DNA from: Novosphingobium sp. JCM 18896 | GTDB lineage: Bacteria > Pseudomonadota > Alphaproteobacteria > Sphingomonadales > Sphingomonadaceae | Direction: 5' to 3' | Assembly (NCBI RefSeq): GCF_025938095.1 | Contig: NZ_JAPCZF010000001.1 | Coordinates: 620,001-684,000 of the forward strand | Length of the DNA stretch: 64,000 nucleotides | In this document: one piece after another, positions 49,656-59,419 of the stretch | Numbering within the stretch: the first letter of the stretch is position 1 | Layout of the letters: each line of letters starts with the position of its first letter | Notes under the pieces: generated by a model | Database searches by the model: none | What the model was told of the DNA's origin: nothing | What the model saw: the letters and a program-made list of their open reading frames with translations, nothing else | Translations under genes and position numbers: made by a program

Positions 49656-49739
49656 CGTGGCTGTCCCGGAACGGGAAGCTCGCGCCGAACCTAGGTTAAC
49701 CGGCTGGTGCAATGGTGAACAATTTCTTAACTCTTCGTC

Positions 49740-49931
49740 ATGAGCAAGCGACGCGCCCTGGTCCTCTCGGACGAATCCGCCCGGCATCCGTTCCTGGCAA
49801 GCCTGCCGGCGCACGTACGCCGCGTCGATCGTGATCTCGACGTGCGCAGCCGTACCCATGGTGCCGGCTGGCGCGATTTCCTGACCGCCTACAGCGCTTG
49901 CCTGGCCGCGGTCGCGACCTTCATCGCCTGA
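49740..49931 (+). CDS. Hypothetical protein (63 aa)
   Basis: Starts MSKRRALVLSDESARHPFLASLPAHVRRVDRD and ends in a hydrophobic stretch (FLTAYSACLAAVATFIA) that may anchor it in the membrane. No clear Shine-Dalgarno lies upstream of ATG 49740. It is convergent with the transporter gene. Composition and codon use look like real coding sequence, but no family is recognised. Confidence 0.5.
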   Translation: MSKRRALVLSDESARHPFLASLPAHVRRVDRDLDVRSRTHGAGWRDFLTAYSACLAAVATFIA

Positions 49932-49951
49932 TCTGAAACTCCTGCGGCCGC

Positions 49952-51259
49952 TCAGCCCGCGACGGCCAGCTCGGCCTTGTAGAGCAGTCGGCCGAGCCAG
50001 GCCGAACCCAGGCACATCGCCGCGACGAGCAGAAGCTGGTCGGCTATGGCCACGCCCCCGGCGCTGAGGCCGACGGCCAGCAGCGAACCCACGACCATCG
50101 CCCCCGAATTGACGATGTTGTTTGCTGCGATCGTGCGTGCGGTCTCCGACTTGTCGACCGAGGTGGTGAGGAAGGCATAGAGCGGCACGACGAACATGCC
50201 GCCGGCGATCGCGATGCCGAGCAAGGTGCCGAGCAGCGGCAAGGCCAGCGGCTGGACGACGAAGCCGGCGACGTCGAGCAGCCCCTCGATCGGCTGCGTG
50301 CCCCAGTTGGCGCAGACCAGATGGAAGGCGACGACGAAGACGCCCATGACGATGACCGAGGCCGGCGAAAAGCGCGCCGAGACCTTGCCCTTGAGCAGCG
50401 CGTTGATCGTCATCGAGCCGATGGCGATGCCGACCGAGAAGATCACCAGGAACAGGCTGGCCACTTCCTTGCTGGCGTGGAGCACGTTCTTGGCGAGCGG
50501 CGGGAACTGGATGAACAGCACCGCGCCAATCGTCCAGAAGAACGAGATCGCCATGATCGCGAGGAACACGCGGCGCTCGTCCATCGTCTTGCGTATCAGG
50601 GTCGCCGACGAACGGAACACGTGGAAGTCGAGCGGCTGCGCGGCGGTCAGCGGCGGGGCGGGGGGGACCTGGCGGCCCGCGAAATAGCCGACCACCGCGG
50701 TCAGCACGACGCAGAGCGCGGCCCATTCGACCTCGATCCAGCCAGCCAGGATCGTGCCCGCGAGCACGGCCATGTAGGTACCGGCCTCGACCAGGCCGGT
50801 GCCGGCGAGGACCTCGTCCGATTTCAGGTGCTGCGGCAGGATCGCGTACTTGATCGGGCCGAAGAAGGTCGAATGGATGCCCATCGCGAACAGCGCGAGC
50901 AGCATCAGCGGGATCGCCACCGCCTTCACCATCATGCCCTGCCAGGCCAGCACCAGACCGGCGCCGCCGACCAGCATGATCAGGATCTCGCAGAACTTGA
51001 CGATGCGGATGATCTTCGCCTTGTCGCGCATGTCGGCGAGCTGGCCCGACAGCGCTGAGAGCACGAAGAAGGGGATGATGAACAGCGCCGAGGCGATCGC
51101 GCTGAACCGCGCTTCCTCGGCTTCCGAATTGTAGACGCTGTAGACGACGTACAGCACCATGGCGTTCTTGAAGAGGTTGTCGTTGAAGGCGCCGAGGAGC
51201 TGGGTAACGAAAAGCGGCAGGAAACGGCGCGTGCCGATGAGGTGCGTGGTTGTTGTCAT
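49952..51259 (-). CDS. MFS transporter of the LplT type (lysophospholipid transporter-like)
   Basis: 435 residues with twelve membrane helices. The N-terminus RRFLPLFVTQLLGAFNDNLFKNAMVLY is the LplT/Aas-N signature, and HSTFFGPIKYAILPQHL is shared with that family. In E. coli LplT flips lysophosphatidylethanolamine inward for re-acylation by Aas. Here no aas fusion or acyltransferase is adjacent. The phosphatidylglycerol synthase gene pgsA is divergent next door. Confidence 0.88.
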   Translation of the reverse strand: MTTTTHLIGTRRFLPLFVTQLLGAFNDNLFKNAMVLYVVYSVYNSEAEEARFSAIASALFIIPFFVLSALSGQLADMRDKAKIIRIVKFCEILIMLVGGAGLVLAWQGMMVKAVAIPLMLLALFAMGIHSTFFGPIKYAILPQHLKSDEVLAGTGLVEAGTYMAVLAGTILAGWIEVEWAALCVVLTAVVGYFAGRQVPPAPPLTAAQPLDFHVFRSSATLIRKTMDERRVFLAIMAISFFWTIGAVLFIQFPPLAKNVLHASKEVASLFLVIFSVGIAIGSMTINALLKGKVSARFSPASVIVMGVFVVAFHLVCANWGTQPIEGLLDVAGFVVQPLALPLLGTLLGIAIAGGMFVVPLYAFLTTSVDKSETARTIAANNIVNSGAMVVGSLLAVGLSAGGVAIADQLLLVAAMCLGSAWLGRLLYKAELAVAG

Positions 51260-51374
51260 GGCCTCGTGTTCGGCAATCTCTCTTGGCGCGTGACCCTAGC
51301 GCCTGCTTGGTGGTCCACAAGCCCTCTAGCGCCTCTTTTGTGCAGAAGTGTTACCCGCTATCTCTCGGATCACC

Positions 51375-51968
51375 ATGCTGACTCTCCCCAACATTCTCAC
51401 GCTCTCGCGCATCGTCGCCCTGCCGATCCTGGCTGCGCTGCTGTGGTGGCCAACCTGGGAGATGGGCTATGGAATCGCCTTCGCGGTCTACTGCCTGATG
51501 GGCATCACCGACTATTTCGACGGCTACCTGGCGCGCGCGCAGGGCACCGTCTCGAAGCTCGGCGTCTTCCTCGATCCGATCGCCGACAAGATCATGGTGG
51601 CGACGGTGATCCTGGTGCTGACGGCGCAGGGCATCCTCCGCGGCCCCTATGTCGGCGACATGCACGTCATCGCCGGCCTGATCATCCTGATCCGCGAGAT
51701 CGCGGTCTCGGGCCTGCGCGAATTTCTCGGTGGACTGCAGGTTTCGGTGCCGGTCAGTCGCTTGGCCAAATGGAAGACGACCTTTCAGCTTATCTGCCTC
51801 GGCGCGCTGATCCTCGGTAACGCGCTGCCCGGCTGGACGGTGACCTTGGCCGACTTCACCTTCAACCTCCCGCACACGGTGGGCCTGACCACGCTCTGGG
51901 CCGCGGCGGCGTTGACGCTGGTGACCGGCTGGGACTACCTGCGGGTGGGGCTCAAGCACATGGACTGA
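51375..51968 (+). CDS. pgsA: CDP-diacylglycerol-glycerol-3-phosphate 3-phosphatidyltransferase
   Basis: 197 residues with four to six membrane helices. The CDP-alcohol phosphotransferase motif is DYFDGYLARAQGTVSKLGVFLDPIADK, with IREIAVSGLREFLG typical of PgsA. It makes phosphatidylglycerophosphate, the precursor of phosphatidylglycerol and cardiolipin. ATG 51375 (MLTLPNILTLSRI) is used; an upstream GTG at 51348 is in frame but adds nine atypical residues. Confidence 0.95.
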   Translation: MLTLPNILTLSRIVALPILAALLWWPTWEMGYGIAFAVYCLMGITDYFDGYLARAQGTVSKLGVFLDPIADKIMVATVILVLTAQGILRGPYVGDMHVIAGLIILIREIAVSGLREFLGGLQVSVPVSRLAKWKTTFQLICLGALILGNALPGWTVTLADFTFNLPHTVGLTTLWAAAALTLVTGWDYLRVGLKHMD

Positions 51969-52332
51969 GATGTTCCGTTATTCGGAATGACGAATGAATT
52001 TTCGACAAATCCCGGTCGTGACTTGCCGGATTACTTGCTTGTCAGGTGCATGCGTAAGTTTGGCCCGCCAACAGGTTGCCTAGGTTACTAATTTCGCGGA
52101 AGTCGCATCCCAGTCATCGTCGCGACGATACTGTGAATTAATTCAATGCTCCTGTGGAAACGCATTGTGTGCGATACCTGATCGCTTATAGTTCCCCCTG
52201 AAAAACAAGAATTGGGAGCAATTCCAGACCGCTCGAAGACTCGCTCCGGCCCGCAAGGACGCGCGCCGGCAACCGAGCACGGCGGCTGAGAATGGCCGGC
52301 CCGGTCGGGTCGGTCCTCATGGGGAGGAAGCT
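51969..52332 (+). other. Leader region of the second TonB receptor gene
   Basis: 364 bases without a gene. The first 170 bases are AT-richer than the surroundings. A probable promoter lies at 52165-52192, leaving a 5' untranslated leader of about 130 bases that is GC-rich from 52230 (GGCCGGCCCGGTCGGGTCGG). I see no known riboswitch signature. Confidence 0.4.
52165..52192 (+). promoter_or_regulatory. Candidate sigma70-type promoter of the TonB receptor gene
   Basis: TTGTGT at 52165-52170 and TATAGT at 52187-52192, 16 bases apart. The -10 box is good and the -35 moderate. Confidence 0.45.
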
Positions 52333-54873
52333 ATGAAGCTGACTGGCGTGTCCCGTAATTCTCTGCTTGCATCCACGGCAATCGCGATAGGCCTCGGCCT
52401 GCCGATGCAAGCCATGGCCCAGTCGTCCGAGGGTAACGTCGGACTGGAGGAAATCGTTGTCACCGCGCAGAAGCGCGAACAGAGTTTGCAGGACGTGCCG
52501 ATCGCGGTGACCGCGGTCACCCAGGAAAACCTCCAGGCCAACCGCATCTTCACGGTCAACGACCTCTCGGCCGTGGCGCCGGGCGTGACGGTGAAGCCCT
52601 CGGCCGGCGGCATTTCGACGCCCTCGTTCACGATCCGCGGTCAGACCAGCTTCGGCGTGGTCGCGGGCTCGGACAAGCAGGTCTCGATCTACGTGGACGG
52701 CGTCTACATCGGCTCTCCGCGCGGCTCGATCTTCCAGCTTCCCGACATCCAGCGGCTCGAAGTGCTGCGCGGGCCACAGGGCACGCTGTTCGGTCGCAAT
52801 GCCACGGCGGGCGCGATCAGCGTGACCACGCGCGACCCCAACGGCGATGCGCGGGTGAAGCTCGAAGGGTCCTACGGCAACTATGACGCCTATCGCCTGC
52901 GCGCGACGGTCGAGACGCCGCAGTTCGGGCCGTTCAGCGCCTACTTCAGCTACGTGCGCGACTATCGCCGCGGCGAGATCCGCAACGCCGCCGAAGGCAC
53001 CCTCTGGGATCGCAGCAATTCGCCGTCGGGCTTCGGCGTCAAGCGCTCGCCGCGCTGGCTCGGCACGGTCGATTCGAATTCGTACTTCGCGGCGGTGAAG
53101 TTCGAGCCGAGCGACAGCTTCAAGCTCGTCTACAAGTACGATCGCAACGACGACAAGGGCACGCCTGAAGGCACCGGCTTCATCGGCTATGATGCGGCGG
53201 CGGGCGGCGGCCTGCTCGGCGGGGTGCTGACCGCGCTCTATTCGAGCCAGCAGACCTATGCGGCGCCCGACGGCAAGCGTCCCGACGTCGTCACCAACGC
53301 CTGGGTGACCGCGCGCGAGCAGCGCGTGCAGGGCCACAGCGCGACCGCGACCTGGCAGGCGACCGACTCGATCGTGGTCAAGAACATCTTCGCCTATCGC
53401 AAGGCCACGGTTTTCGCACCGTCGGCCATCGACGGCGTCGGCACGCTGACCTTCACCCCGCAGGTGGTCCAGCCCTTCGCGCTGCTTTCGGCGGTCGGCC
53501 AGATCGGCGCCGGCTTCTTCGCGCTGCCGCAGGCGCAGCAGGCGGCGATCCTCGGGCAATTCGCTGCGGGGTTGACGCCGCTGGTCGGCTCGCGCGTCGC
53601 CATCGTCAATTCGCAGGCCTCGTCGATCGCCAAGCAGTGGAGCGACGAACTCCAGGTGAACTACACCTCGGAGCGACTCCAGGCGACCCTGGGCGCGCTT
53701 TGGTATCACTCGGACGACGAGGCCGGCGGCCCGATCGGTCAGCAGAACACGCTGACCTTCGGCACCTTCCTGCCCGCCTCGGGCGTGATCCCGCTGGGCA
53801 ACGAAGGGCGCTATTTCAACAAGGCGACCTCGCTGGCGGCCTATGCCCAGCTCGAGTTCAAGGTGACCCCCGAGCTCGAGATCGTCGGCGGCGCGCGCGT
53901 GACCTACGACAAGAAGACCAGCTCGTTCCGCTGGGACGTGCGCAGTGCCACGACCGGCGTGGTTTCGCCGCGGCCGCTGATCGTGCCGCCCGAGTATAGC
54001 AAGACCAAGCCCAACTTCCTGATCGGCGTGAACTGGAAGCCCAACCAGCAGACGCTGCTCTATGCCAAGTACTCGACCAGCTTCGTGTCGGGCGGCTCGA
54101 CCGCGGGCATCGTCTACGAGCCTGAGACCGCGAGCTCGGTCGAACTCGGCTTCAAGGGCGATTTCCTCGATAACCGCCTGCGCACCAACCTCGCGCTGTT
54201 CCACGTCGACTACAACCACTTCCAGTCGCCGCAATCGACCACGGCGGCGAACTCGGTGGCGGCGGTGCTGCCGACCTTGACCACGCTCTACGGCGCGGCA
54301 ACGGCGGGCGAGCTGATCTCGAGCCTGTCCACCTTCGTCGTCGACCAGGGCAAGATCCGCGCGCGTGGCTTCGAGCTCGAAGTCACGGCGGCGCCGACGC
54401 GCGGGCTGACCCTGGGCGGCAGCGTCAGCTACACCGACGTCAAGTTCCCCTTCATCAACCCGGCGGTCCTGGCCGGGACGGGCGGGGTGTTCCGAGTCAC
54501 CGCGCGACCGAAGTGGACCGCGAGCGCCTATGGCTCCTACGAGACCGAGCCGCTGTTCGGCGAGACGACGCTGAACTTCCGCGCGGACGTGCTCTATCGC
54601 TCGAAGATCCTGTTCAGCCTCAATCCGGCGATCGACATCTATGCGTCGCGTAGCAATGCCTCGATGGCCGAGGTCAAGGGCTTCGCTTTGGTCAACGGCC
54701 GTGTCGCGCTGCGCCATCTGTCGATCGGTGGGGCCGATGCCGAGCTTGCGGTCTGGGGCAAGAACCTGACCAACCGCAAGGATGCGACCTTCGCGCTGTT
54801 CACCCCGCTCGCGACCTCGGCAAACTACGTCGCGCCGCGGACCTACGGCGTCGAGCTCAGCATCGAATTCTGA
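52333..54873 (+). CDS. TonB-dependent receptor (sphingomonad SusC-independent type)
   Basis: 846 residues. Signal peptide ending MQAMAQ, TonB box EEIVVTAQKREQSLQDVPIAVT, plug (DGVYIGSPRGSIFQLPDIQRLEVLRGPQGTLFGRNATAGAISV; only fragments are diagnostic) and a 22-strand barrel ending VELSIEF. The TAQKRE-type box is abundant in sphingomonads among receptors for siderophores and complex organics; the ligand is not readable. A strong GGGGAGGAAG ribosome binding site precedes the ATG. No regulator or catabolic genes flank it. Confidence 0.95.
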   Translation: MKLTGVSRNSLLASTAIAIGLGLPMQAMAQSSEGNVGLEEIVVTAQKREQSLQDVPIAVTAVTQENLQANRIFTVNDLSAVAPGVTVKPSAGGISTPSFTIRGQTSFGVVAGSDKQVSIYVDGVYIGSPRGSIFQLPDIQRLEVLRGPQGTLFGRNATAGAISVTTRDPNGDARVKLEGSYGNYDAYRLRATVETPQFGPFSAYFSYVRDYRRGEIRNAAEGTLWDRSNSPSGFGVKRSPRWLGTVDSNSYFAAVKFEPSDSFKLVYKYDRNDDKGTPEGTGFIGYDAAAGGGLLGGVLTALYSSQQTYAAPDGKRPDVVTNAWVTAREQRVQGHSATATWQATDSIVVKNIFAYRKATVFAPSAIDGVGTLTFTPQVVQPFALLSAVGQIGAGFFALPQAQQAAILGQFAAGLTPLVGSRVAIVNSQASSIAKQWSDELQVNYTSERLQATLGALWYHSDDEAGGPIGQQNTLTFGTFLPASGVIPLGNEGRYFNKATSLAAYAQLEFKVTPELEIVGGARVTYDKKTSSFRWDVRSATTGVVSPRPLIVPPEYSKTKPNFLIGVNWKPNQQTLLYAKYSTSFVSGGSTAGIVYEPETASSVELGFKGDFLDNRLRTNLALFHVDYNHFQSPQSTTAANSVAAVLPTLTTLYGAATAGELISSLSTFVVDQGKIRARGFELEVTAAPTRGLTLGGSVSYTDVKFPFINPAVLAGTGGVFRVTARPKWTASAYGSYETEPLFGETTLNFRADVLYRSKILFSLNPAIDIYASRSNASMAEVKGFALVNGRVALRHLSIGGADAELAVWGKNLTNRKDATFALFTPLATSANYVAPRTYGVELSIEF

Positions 54874-54884
54874 TAACAGGGGCG

Positions 54885-54910
54885 CGCCCGGGCCGAGAGG
54901 TCCGGGCGTT
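54885..54910 (+). terminator. Hairpin after the TonB receptor gene (weak terminator)
   Basis: Stem CGCCCGG/CCGGGCG with a 10-base loop, followed by TTGTCT, 11 bases after the stop. Confidence 0.5.
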
Positions 54911-54928
54911 GTCTCAGCCGTTAGACTG

Positions 54929-55174
54929 TCAGTCGCGATGCCTCAATCGCTTCGCGATGCGATTTACGCTCCATCCGAATATGATGGAGGCAACGAGCAG
55001 GCCGCCGAGCTGCAGCCACATGTTGTTGAAATTGCCCGAGCAGGGTGCAGGCCTGCCTTCGCACCCGCCTCCGCCAAGGGTTGTTCCGATGAAAATAACG
55101 AACGCGATCGGAGCGAATACCAGCGGAGCGAGGATGCAGCCCCAATTTATGCGATGATTATCGGAGAATGCCAT
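54929..55174 (-). CDS. Small membrane protein with two helices (81 aa)
   Basis: MAFSDNHRINWGCILAPLVFAPIAFVIFIG... gives a first membrane helix, then a loop with two cysteines (GGGGCEGRPAPCSGNF) and a second helix (LGGLLVASIIFGWSVNRI). The basic C-terminus suggests both ends are cytoplasmic and the Cys loop is periplasmic. An alternative start five codons upstream (55189) exists, and neither has a good ribosome binding site. It is downstream of oxyR on the same strand with a 35-base gap. Unknown function. Confidence 0.6.
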   Translation of the reverse strand: MAFSDNHRINWGCILAPLVFAPIAFVIFIGTTLGGGGCEGRPAPCSGNFNNMWLQLGGLLVASIIFGWSVNRIAKRLRHRD

Positions 55175-55209
55175 GGCGGAAAGTTGCATGAGCCGTGGCC
55201 GGAAGCAAT

Positions 55210-56106
55210 TCAGCCCGTCCGAAGTTCCTCGGCGAGCATCCTGAACTCTTCGGCGCGCGGGCTGTTCTTGCGCCAGACCAGCGCGATCTCGCGATTGGCA
55301 TGCGGTGCGTTGAGCGGGCGGGCGACGACGTTGGTACCGTTGAGGATACCCGCGTCGAGCGCCATTTCGGGCAGCATCGTCAAACCAAGGCCGTTGTCGA
55401 CCATCTGTACCAGCGTGTGCAGCGACGTGCCGATCATCGTCGCGCTGGCGCGCAGTTCGGGCCGGTTGCAGGCGGCGAGCGCGTGGTCCTTGAGGCAGTG
55501 CCCGTCTTCGAGCAGCAGCAGCCGGTTCTCGTCAATCGCCGCGGGCGAAATCTCGGCCGGCGGATCGCGCGGATCGTCCTTGGGGAAGGCGACGAAGAAG
55601 GCGTCGAGCTCGATCGTCTCCTTTTCGACCTCGCCGGTGGCATAGGGCAGGGCGAGCAGCACGCAGTCGGCACGGCCGTGGTGCAGCGACTCGATGGCCT
55701 GGGCACTCGGCTCCTCGCGCAGGAACAGCTTGAGGGCGGGGCGCTCGCGGCGCAGGCGGGGCAGCATGCGCGGCAGCAGGAACGGCGCGATCGTCGGGAT
55801 CACGCTCATCCGCACTTCGCCCGAAAGTGGCTGGCCGCTCGACTGGACGAGCTCGGAAAGTTCCTCGGCCTCGCGCAGGATGCGGTGCGCCTTGGCGACC
55901 ACGGCATTGCCCAGCGGGGTGAAGCGCACGGCGCGCTTGGTCCGCTCGACCAGGACAACGCCAAGCAGCGCCTCGAGATCGCGCAGGCCGGCCGAGAGGG
56001 TCGACTGCGAGACGAAGGTCGCTTCGGCGGCGCGGCCGAAGTGGCCGTGCTCGTGGAGCGCCACGAGGTATTGGAGCTGCTTGAGGGTCGGGTGGTAGAC
56101 CGTCAC
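55210..56106 (-). CDS. oxyR: Hydrogen peroxide-sensing LysR regulator OxyR
   Basis: 298 residues. The N-terminal winged helix (LKQLQYLVALHEHGHFGRAAEATFVSQSTLSAGLRDLE) binds DNA. The regulatory domain holds the redox pair Cys204 and Cys213 in EDGHCLKDHALAAC, with the same nine-residue spacing as E. coli C199/C208. Peroxide oxidises the pair to a disulfide and switches the protein to activate catalase and peroxidase genes. Its start overlaps the rnd stop by four bases, so it is translated as the second gene of an rnd-oxyR unit. No catalase gene is adjacent. Confidence 0.94.
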   Translation of the reverse strand: MTVYHPTLKQLQYLVALHEHGHFGRAAEATFVSQSTLSAGLRDLEALLGVVLVERTKRAVRFTPLGNAVVAKAHRILREAEELSELVQSSGQPLSGEVRMSVIPTIAPFLLPRMLPRLRRERPALKLFLREEPSAQAIESLHHGRADCVLLALPYATGEVEKETIELDAFFVAFPKDDPRDPPAEISPAAIDENRLLLLEDGHCLKDHALAACNRPELRASATMIGTSLHTLVQMVDNGLGLTMLPEMALDAGILNGTNVVARPLNAPHANREIALVWRKNSPRAEEFRMLAEELRTG

Positions 56107-57317
56107 GCGGCGGCTTCGTCCGGCGTATCGCCCTTCGGCTCTTCGACCTCGTCGTCGACGTGGGTCATCTTCAGCTTACCGTCGACCACGGCGAAGGCCA
56201 TCTTGCCCTCGACCAGATCGAGCGCGTCGTGGCCGAACACCTCGTAGCGCCAGCCTTCGAGGATCGGCAGCTTCTTGCGCACGCCGGCGGCCAGCATCTC
56301 GAGCTCGTCGCTGCGCGCGAGCAGGCGGGCGGCGACGTCGATCTCGCGGCTGCGGATCTTGAGCAGCAGCTTGAGCAGGTCCGCCACCAGGGCGCCTTCC
56401 TTGCCCAGCGGTGCGCCGCGCGGCGCGCGGGCGGGCATCTCGGCGTCGGTCAAAGGCTGGGCGTCGGCCAGCGTCTGCATCAGGCGCTTGCCGATCTCGT
56501 TGTCCTTCCAGCCGGCCGAGAGCCCGCGGACCTTGGCGAGGTCGGCCTGGGTCTTGGGCGGATGGCTGGCGATGTCGGCAACGGTCTCGTCGCGCGCAAT
56601 GCGGCCGCGCGGGATGTTCTTGTCCTGCGCCTCGACCTCGCGCCAGGCGGCGAGGGCACGCAGACGGCCGAGCACCGCGGCGTTGCGGCTGGGCGCCTTG
56701 ATCCGCTCCCAGGCTTCGTTCGGCTCGTTGCGATAGTTCTCGGGATCGGCGAGCTTTTCCATCTCCTGGTCGAGCCAGGCGCCGCGGCCGGTCTTCTTGA
56801 GCCGTGCGAGGATCTTGGGGAAGATCTTGCAGAGGTGGGTGACGTCGCCGATCGCATATTCGATCTGGCGTTCGGTCAGCGGCCGGCGCGACCAGTCGGT
56901 GAAGCGCGCGCCCTTGTCGATCGTCAGGCCCAGCCACGATTCGACGAGGTTCGAATAGCCGATCTGCTCGGACTGGCTGATCGCCATCATCGCGATCTGC
57001 GTGTCGAAGATCGGGTGCGGCGTGCGGCCGGTGAAGTTGTAGACGATCTCGACGTCCTGGCCGCCGGCGTGGAAGACCTTGAGGACCTCCTCGTTGTCGG
57101 TCAGCAGGTCCCACAGCGGGGTCATGTCGAGACCCGCCGCCAGCGGATCGACCGCGGCGGCTTCTTCAGTATTGGCGATCTGCACCAGGCAGAGCTCGGG
57201 CCAATAGGTGTTCTCGCGCATGAATTCGGTGTCGACGGTGACGAAATCGGATTTCGCAAGGCGGCCGCAGAGATCGGCCAGCGCGTCGGTAGTGGTAATA
57301 AGAGGGTGTATCTTCAT
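56103..57317 (-). CDS. rnd: Ribonuclease D
   Basis: 404 residues. DEDD-y exonuclease: VTVDTEFMRE (D, E), AGGQDVEIVYN (D), and YAIGDVTHL (Y...D). One HRDC domain follows (VLGRLRALAAWREVEAQDKNIPRGRIARDE) and a second helical repeat at the C-terminus. It trims tRNA 3' ends. Divergent from aspS across 115 bases, and four-base overlap with oxyR downstream. Confidence 0.95.
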   Translation of the reverse strand: MKIHPLITTTDALADLCGRLAKSDFVTVDTEFMRENTYWPELCLVQIANTEEAAAVDPLAAGLDMTPLWDLLTDNEEVLKVFHAGGQDVEIVYNFTGRTPHPIFDTQIAMMAISQSEQIGYSNLVESWLGLTIDKGARFTDWSRRPLTERQIEYAIGDVTHLCKIFPKILARLKKTGRGAWLDQEMEKLADPENYRNEPNEAWERIKAPSRNAAVLGRLRALAAWREVEAQDKNIPRGRIARDETVADIASHPPKTQADLAKVRGLSAGWKDNEIGKRLMQTLADAQPLTDAEMPARAPRGAPLGKEGALVADLLKLLLKIRSREIDVAARLLARSDELEMLAAGVRKKLPILEGWRYEVFGHDALDLVEGKMAFAVVDGKLKMTHVDDEVEEPKGDTPDEAAA

Positions 57318-57432
57318 GGGTCTTTGTTCTGTTATGGGCCCGTGCGGGCCCTCGGCTTGACAAAATTGCGGCCATCGCCTGTTAGCCGCGCGCTCCCCCT
57401 GCCTGATTGGCGGCCGAATGGAAAGACTTTCG

Positions 57433-59217
57433 ATGCATCCCTATCGCTCACACACCTGCGGCGCTCTCAATGCGGAGCATGTCGGCCAGACCGTCCGCCT
57501 TTCGGGCTGGGTGCATAGGAAGCGCGATCACGGCGGCGTGCTGTTCGTCGACCTGCGCGATCACTACGGCATGACCCAGATCGTCGCCGACAGCGACAGC
57601 GCGGCGCTGCCCGTGCTCGAGTCGCTGCGCGCCGAAAGCGTCGTGACGATCGAGGGCGTGGTGAAGGCGCGCGCCGAGGGGACGCAGAACGCCAATCTCT
57701 CGACCGGTGCGATCGAGATCTTCGCGCGCGAGGCGACCGTGCTGTCGCGCGCCGAGGAACTGCCGATGCCGGTGGCCGGCGAGCAGGAATATCCCGAGGA
57801 CATCCGCCTGCGCTATCGCTTCCTAGACCTGCGCCGCGACACCCTGCACGCCAACATCGTCAAGCGCACCAAGATCATCGCCGATCTGCGCCGCGGCATG
57901 GAAGGCGCGGGCTTCACCGAATATTCGACGCCGATCCTGACCGCGTCCTCGCCCGAGGGTGCGCGCGACTTCCTGGTGCCGAGCCGCATCCACGCGGGCA
58001 AGTTCTACGCGCTGCCGCAGGCGCCGCAGCAGTACAAGCAGCTGCTGATGGTTGCCGGCTTCGACCGCTATTTCCAGATCGCGCCGTGCTTCCGCGACGA
58101 GGACCCGCGCGCCGATCGTCTGCCGGGCGAGTTCTACCAGCTCGATCTCGAGATGAGCTTCGTCACGCAGGAAGAGATCTGGGAGACGCTCGAGCCGGTG
58201 ATCGCCAGCACTTTCGAGACCTTCGCCGAGGGCAAGGCCGTGACCCCGGCCGGCCAGTGGCCGCGCATTCCCTATAGCGAGGCCGTGCTCAAGTACGGCA
58301 CCGACAAGCCCGACCTGCGCAACCCGATCCTGATCCACGACGTCGGCAGCCACTTCGAGACCTCGGGCTTCGGCCTGTTCGAGAAGATCGTCGGCTCGGG
58401 CGGCAAGGTCCGCGCGATCCCCGCGCCGGGCACGGCCGAGAAGAGCCGCAAGTTCTTCGACGAGATGAACGATTGGGCGCGCGCCGAAGGCTATGCCGGC
58501 CTCGGCTACGTCACCCGCAAGGGCGGCGAGTTCGGCGGCCCGATCGCCAAGAACCACGGCGAAGAGGGCATGCAGGCGCTCTACGACGCGATGGGCCTCG
58601 GCCCCGACGACGGCTGCTTCTTCGCCGCCGGCAAGGAAGACCAGGCCGCCAAGCTGGCCGGTCTGGCGCGCACCCGCGTCGGCGAGCAGCTCGACCTGAT
58701 CGCCAAGGATCGCTTCGACTTCTGCTGGATCGTCGACTTCCCGTTCTTCGAATACAACGAGGACGAGAAGAAGGTCGACTTCGCGCACAACCCGTTCTCG
58801 ATGCCGCAGGGCGGCCTCGAAGCGCTCGAAAGCCAGGATCCGCTGACGATCAAGGCGTTCCAGTACGACGCGGTCTGCAACGGCTACGAAGTCGCCTCGG
58901 GCTCGATCCGTAACCAGAGCCCCGAGCTGATGGTCAAGGCCTTCGAGCTGACCGGCCTGGCCCAGTCCGACGTCGAGGAGCGCTTCGGCGGCCTCTACCG
59001 CGCGTTCCAGTACGGCGCTCCGCCGCACGGCGGCGCGGCCTTCGGCATCGACCGCCTGGTCATGCTGCTCTGCGGCGCGCAGAACTTGCGTGAGATCACG
59101 CTGTTCCCGATGAACCAGCGCGCCGAGGACCTGCTGATGGGCGCACCCTCGAATGCCGAGCTCAAGCAGTTGCGCGAACTCCACATCCGCGTGGTGGAGC
59201 CGGCGCCGAAGGCGTAA
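57433..59217 (+). CDS. aspS: Aspartyl-tRNA synthetase, probably non-discriminating
   Basis: 594 residues: N-terminal OB-fold anticodon domain ([25 protein letters not shown]), class II core with motif 2 [22 protein letters not shown], a GAD insertion and motif 3 [13 protein letters not shown]. His33 in KRDHGG and the glycine of AEGTQNAN are at positions which in Pseudomonas-type enzymes distinguish non-discriminating AspRS (His, Gly) from discriminating forms (Leu, Lys). It would then also charge tRNA-Asn with Asp for the amidotransferase. ATG 57433 has a GGAAAGA upstream; the ATG at 57418 is in frame. Confidence 0.95.
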   Translation: MHPYRSHTCGALNAEHVGQTVRLSGWVHRKRDHGGVLFVDLRDHYGMTQIVADSDSAALPVLESLRAESVVTIEGVVKARAEGTQNANLSTGAIEIFAREATVLSRAEELPMPVAGEQEYPEDIRLRYRFLDLRRDTLHANIVKRTKIIADLRRGMEGAGFTEYSTPILTASSPEGARDFLVPSRIHAGKFYALPQAPQQYKQLLMVAGFDRYFQIAPCFRDEDPRADRLPGEFYQLDLEMSFVTQEEIWETLEPVIASTFETFAEGKAVTPAGQWPRIPYSEAVLKYGTDKPDLRNPILIHDVGSHFETSGFGLFEKIVGSGGKVRAIPAPGTAEKSRKFFDEMNDWARAEGYAGLGYVTRKGGEFGGPIAKNHGEEGMQALYDAMGLGPDDGCFFAAGKEDQAAKLAGLARTRVGEQLDLIAKDRFDFCWIVDFPFFEYNEDEKKVDFAHNPFSMPQGGLEALESQDPLTIKAFQYDAVCNGYEVASGSIRNQSPELMVKAFELTGLAQSDVEERFGGLYRAFQYGAPPHGGAAFGIDRLVMLLCGAQNLREITLFPMNQRAEDLLMGAPSNAELKQLRELHIRVVEPAPKA

Positions 59218-59272
59218 GCTCCGCCACCCTCATCCAAGCTTCGCTAGCTCCTGACGGAGCAAGCTGCGCTAT

Positions 59273-59334
59273 CCTTCTCCCGCCAGCGGGAGAAGGGTGG
59301 GGCGCTCCATCCCCTCTCCCGCTGGCGGGAGAGG
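59273..59334. repeat. Two related short palindromes after aspS
   Basis: CCTTCTCCCGC/GCGGGAGAAGG at 59273-59296 and CCTCTCCCGC/GCGGGAGAGG at 59313-59334: near-identical hairpins in tandem, each with a 2-base centre. A third, weaker relative lies at 59420-59442. They may act as terminators for aspS (no T-tract) or belong to a dispersed repeat family. Confidence 0.75.
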
Positions 59335-59419
59335 CAGCGAGACTTGGCAGCTTGCTGCCTAGTCGCAGCGCTGACGGTGGTTCGGCGCCGGCGTTGTATC
59401 CTGCGCCCCGACCCGCTAA

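Noticed and set aside
51969..52332. Riboswitch (for example cobalamin) in the TonB receptor leader
   Set aside because: No B12-box or other conserved riboswitch core could be recognised.
52186..54717. 843-codon minus-strand frame opposite the TonB receptor
   Set aside because: Arg/Gly/Ala-rich shadow; the plus strand has signal peptide, TonB box, plug and barrel.
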